From an uncultured Collinsella sp. (GTDB lineage: Bacteria > Actinomycetota > Coriobacteriia > Coriobacteriales > Coriobacteriaceae), in contig UQKW01000011.1 in the NCBI GenBank assembly GCA_900541885.1, forward strand, positions 1 to 59,726: 59,726 bases of DNA. Reading direction: 5' to 3'. Each line of letters starts with the position of its first letter. Position 1 is the first letter of the stretch. Below are positions 58,898 through 59,726 of the stretch, one piece after another. A program made the translations under genes and the position numbers. The notes under the pieces are model-generated. The model did no database searches and was not told where the DNA came from. It saw nothing but the letters and a program-made list of their open reading frames with translations.

Positions 58898-59656
58898 ATG
58901 TCCGAGAACGAAGAGATCATGAACGAGACCGAGAACGAGACCATGACTGCCGAGGTCGAGGCAGTCGAGACCGTGGAGACCGAAGCTGCCGAGGTTGAGG
59001 CTGCTGACGAGGTTTCCGCCGAGGAGGAGGCCGAGGTTGTCGAGGCCGCCGTTGATTACGATGACGAAGAGCTGATGGACAAGATGCAGAAGGCCGCCCG
59101 CCTGCTGCGTAGCCGTCGCTTTGCTATTTCTAAGGAGGAGGAGGCCAAGGCCGAGCGCATGGCGAACATCGAGCGCGCCATCAAGCTTCTTGACCTCAAG
59201 CCCAAGATGGAGCAGAAGGAAATGTCCGACCTGCTGGGCATGCGCCTTCGTGAGCTCGATGGCCTGATGGCCGAGGCCGAGGCTGCCGATCTGGTCGGCC
59301 GCATCGACGACGCCGAGGGCGATATGCGCAAGATTGTTGTCTTCGCCGCCGAGGATGCCGCTGAGGGCCTGGTCGAGCTTGCCAACAAGAAGGAGAAGCT
59401 CCTGCCCGAGCTTTCTTACGAGGAGGCCACCGAGCTGATGGCCGCTCTCGATAAGGTTATCGCTCCGCTCGTCGCCATGGGCCTGGACGAGGATCGCGGT
59501 CCTCGCGGCGGCCGTGACGACCGTGGTGGCCGTGGCGGCGACCGTGGCGGCCGCGGCGGCTTTGGCGATCGTGGTGGCCGTGGTGGCGACCGCGGCGGTC
59601 GCGGTGGCGACCGTGGCGGCCGCAACGGTGGCGGCTTCCGCGGTAACCGTTTTTAG
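58898..59656 (+). CDS. acidic coiled protein with a C-terminal RGG-repeat tail
   Basis: A 252-residue protein of three parts: an extremely acidic N-terminus (residues 1-60, mostly E, A and V), a helical middle (about 60-200, with LLRSRRFAISKEEEAKAERM and EMSDLLGMRLRELDGLMAEAEAADLVGRI, which resembles a winged helix with a linker) and a basic tail from about 203 made of RGG/DRGG/GGR repeats (DRGGRGGDRGGRGGFGDRGG). RGG tails bind RNA in other bacterial and eukaryotic proteins. GAAGGAG precedes ATG 58898. No named family recognised; role in RNA or ribosome handling is inference. Confidence 0.75.
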   Translation: MSENEEIMNETENETMTAEVEAVETVETEAAEVEAADEVSAEEEAEVVEAAVDYDDEELMDKMQKAARLLRSRRFAISKEEEAKAERMANIERAIKLLDLKPKMEQKEMSDLLGMRLRELDGLMAEAEAADLVGRIDDAEGDMRKIVVFAAEDAAEGLVELANKKEKLLPELSYEEATELMAALDKVIAPLVAMGLDEDRGPRGGRDDRGGRGGDRGGRGGFGDRGGRGGDRGGRGGDRGGRNGGGFRGNRF

Positions 59657-59683
59657 TTACGGCGTTTTACCAAACGCCGTAAC
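59656..59683. terminator. 12-bp perfect hairpin on the RGG-protein stop
   Basis: GTTACGGCGTTT (59656-59667) pairs with AAACGCCGTAAC (59672-59683) over TACC. The first base is the last base of the TAG stop. There is no T-run after it. Confidence 0.65.
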
Positions 59684-59690
59684 GGGCCGG

Positions 59691-59726
59691 CGCTGCGCGG
59701 GCCGCATTTGGACAATCTGACGTTCA
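59691..59726. repeat. 100-bp hairpin repeat, second copy (cut by the window end)
   Basis: The last 36 bases (CGCTGCGCGGGCCGCATT, a short variable part, then AATCTGACGTTCA) match the minus strand of about 56645-56680 with few changes and one gap. The remainder lies outside the window. Confidence 0.7.

Noticed and set aside
59505..59645. Tandem DNA repeats resembling a minisatellite or CRISPR-like array
   Set aside because: The periodicity is codon-based and encodes the RGG tail; there are no unique spacers.

Overview
The window is a gene-dense stretch of a high-GC bacterial chromosome that reads like a gut actinobacterium of the class Coriobacteriia, most likely Collinsella. This is inference from base composition, strong AAGGAGG-type ribosome binding sites, a bile salt hydrolase, LAATG-type sortase signals (the LAxTG class used by class E sortases of high-GC Gram-positives) and protein style; no 16S rRNA is present. 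I see no tRNA, rRNA, CRISPR array, intact insertion sequence, integrase or transposase, so this is mostly core and lineage-specific chromosome, not a mobile island.

Layout. 1-10052: trmO, a PatB-type C-S lyase, a hybrid sensor kinase with two periplasmic-type binding domains plus a flavin-fold protein, a K+-channel-like protein, a LOG protein, a CLC channel, an EFR1-type flavodoxin-ferredoxin and an EamA transporter. 10053-10502 is the only gene-free stretch over 300 bp and holds a long inverted repeat. 10503-12483 is a GntR/ABC operon with its operator. 12699-24209: prfC, a COG1738 transporter behind a candidate preQ1 riboswitch, an SDR, ung, an EamA/LysR divergent pair, a MATE pump, RlmA-like and RsmJ-like rRNA methyltransferases, small membrane proteins, a GNAT enzyme and mscL. 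24455-32061: a TetM/EF-G-like GTPase, then an AAA ATPase - UvrA2 - AAA ATPase block bracketed by palindromic repeats, then trmL. 32163-42355: a CobW GTPase, an ArsC-fold protein, a flavodoxin, a patatin, the thiM/thiamine-binding/thiE operon under a TPP riboswitch, a HAD phosphatase, a LysR gene next to a MetE-like methyltransferase, and an NCS2 permease. 42417-50474: an esterase, two tandem-duplicated sortase-anchored beta-helix proteins, a second NCS2 permease, a degenerate deformylase and a bile salt hydrolase. 50554-59726: Kup, a second EamA/LysR pair, an XRE-aminotransferase fusion with a palindromic operator, a canonical deformylase, an MFS pump and an RGG-repeat protein.

Themes. Metabolite salvage is prominent (queuosine precursor, thiamine, purine/pyrimidine, methionine), as are multidrug-type transporters paired with divergent regulators, and RNA/translation quality functions (trmO, trmL, prfC, RlmA, RsmJ, two deformylase homologues).

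The least explained signal is a set of short palindromic intergenic elements. One subfamily consists of exact 27-nt units packed edge to edge in divergent promoter regions. Others share a GGGAC(A/G) core between variable complementary arms, often fused to a stop codon. Three of them punctuate the AAA-UvrA2-AAA block. A second, unrelated 100-bp hairpin repeat occurs at 56.6 kb and again, cut by the window edge, at 59.7 kb.
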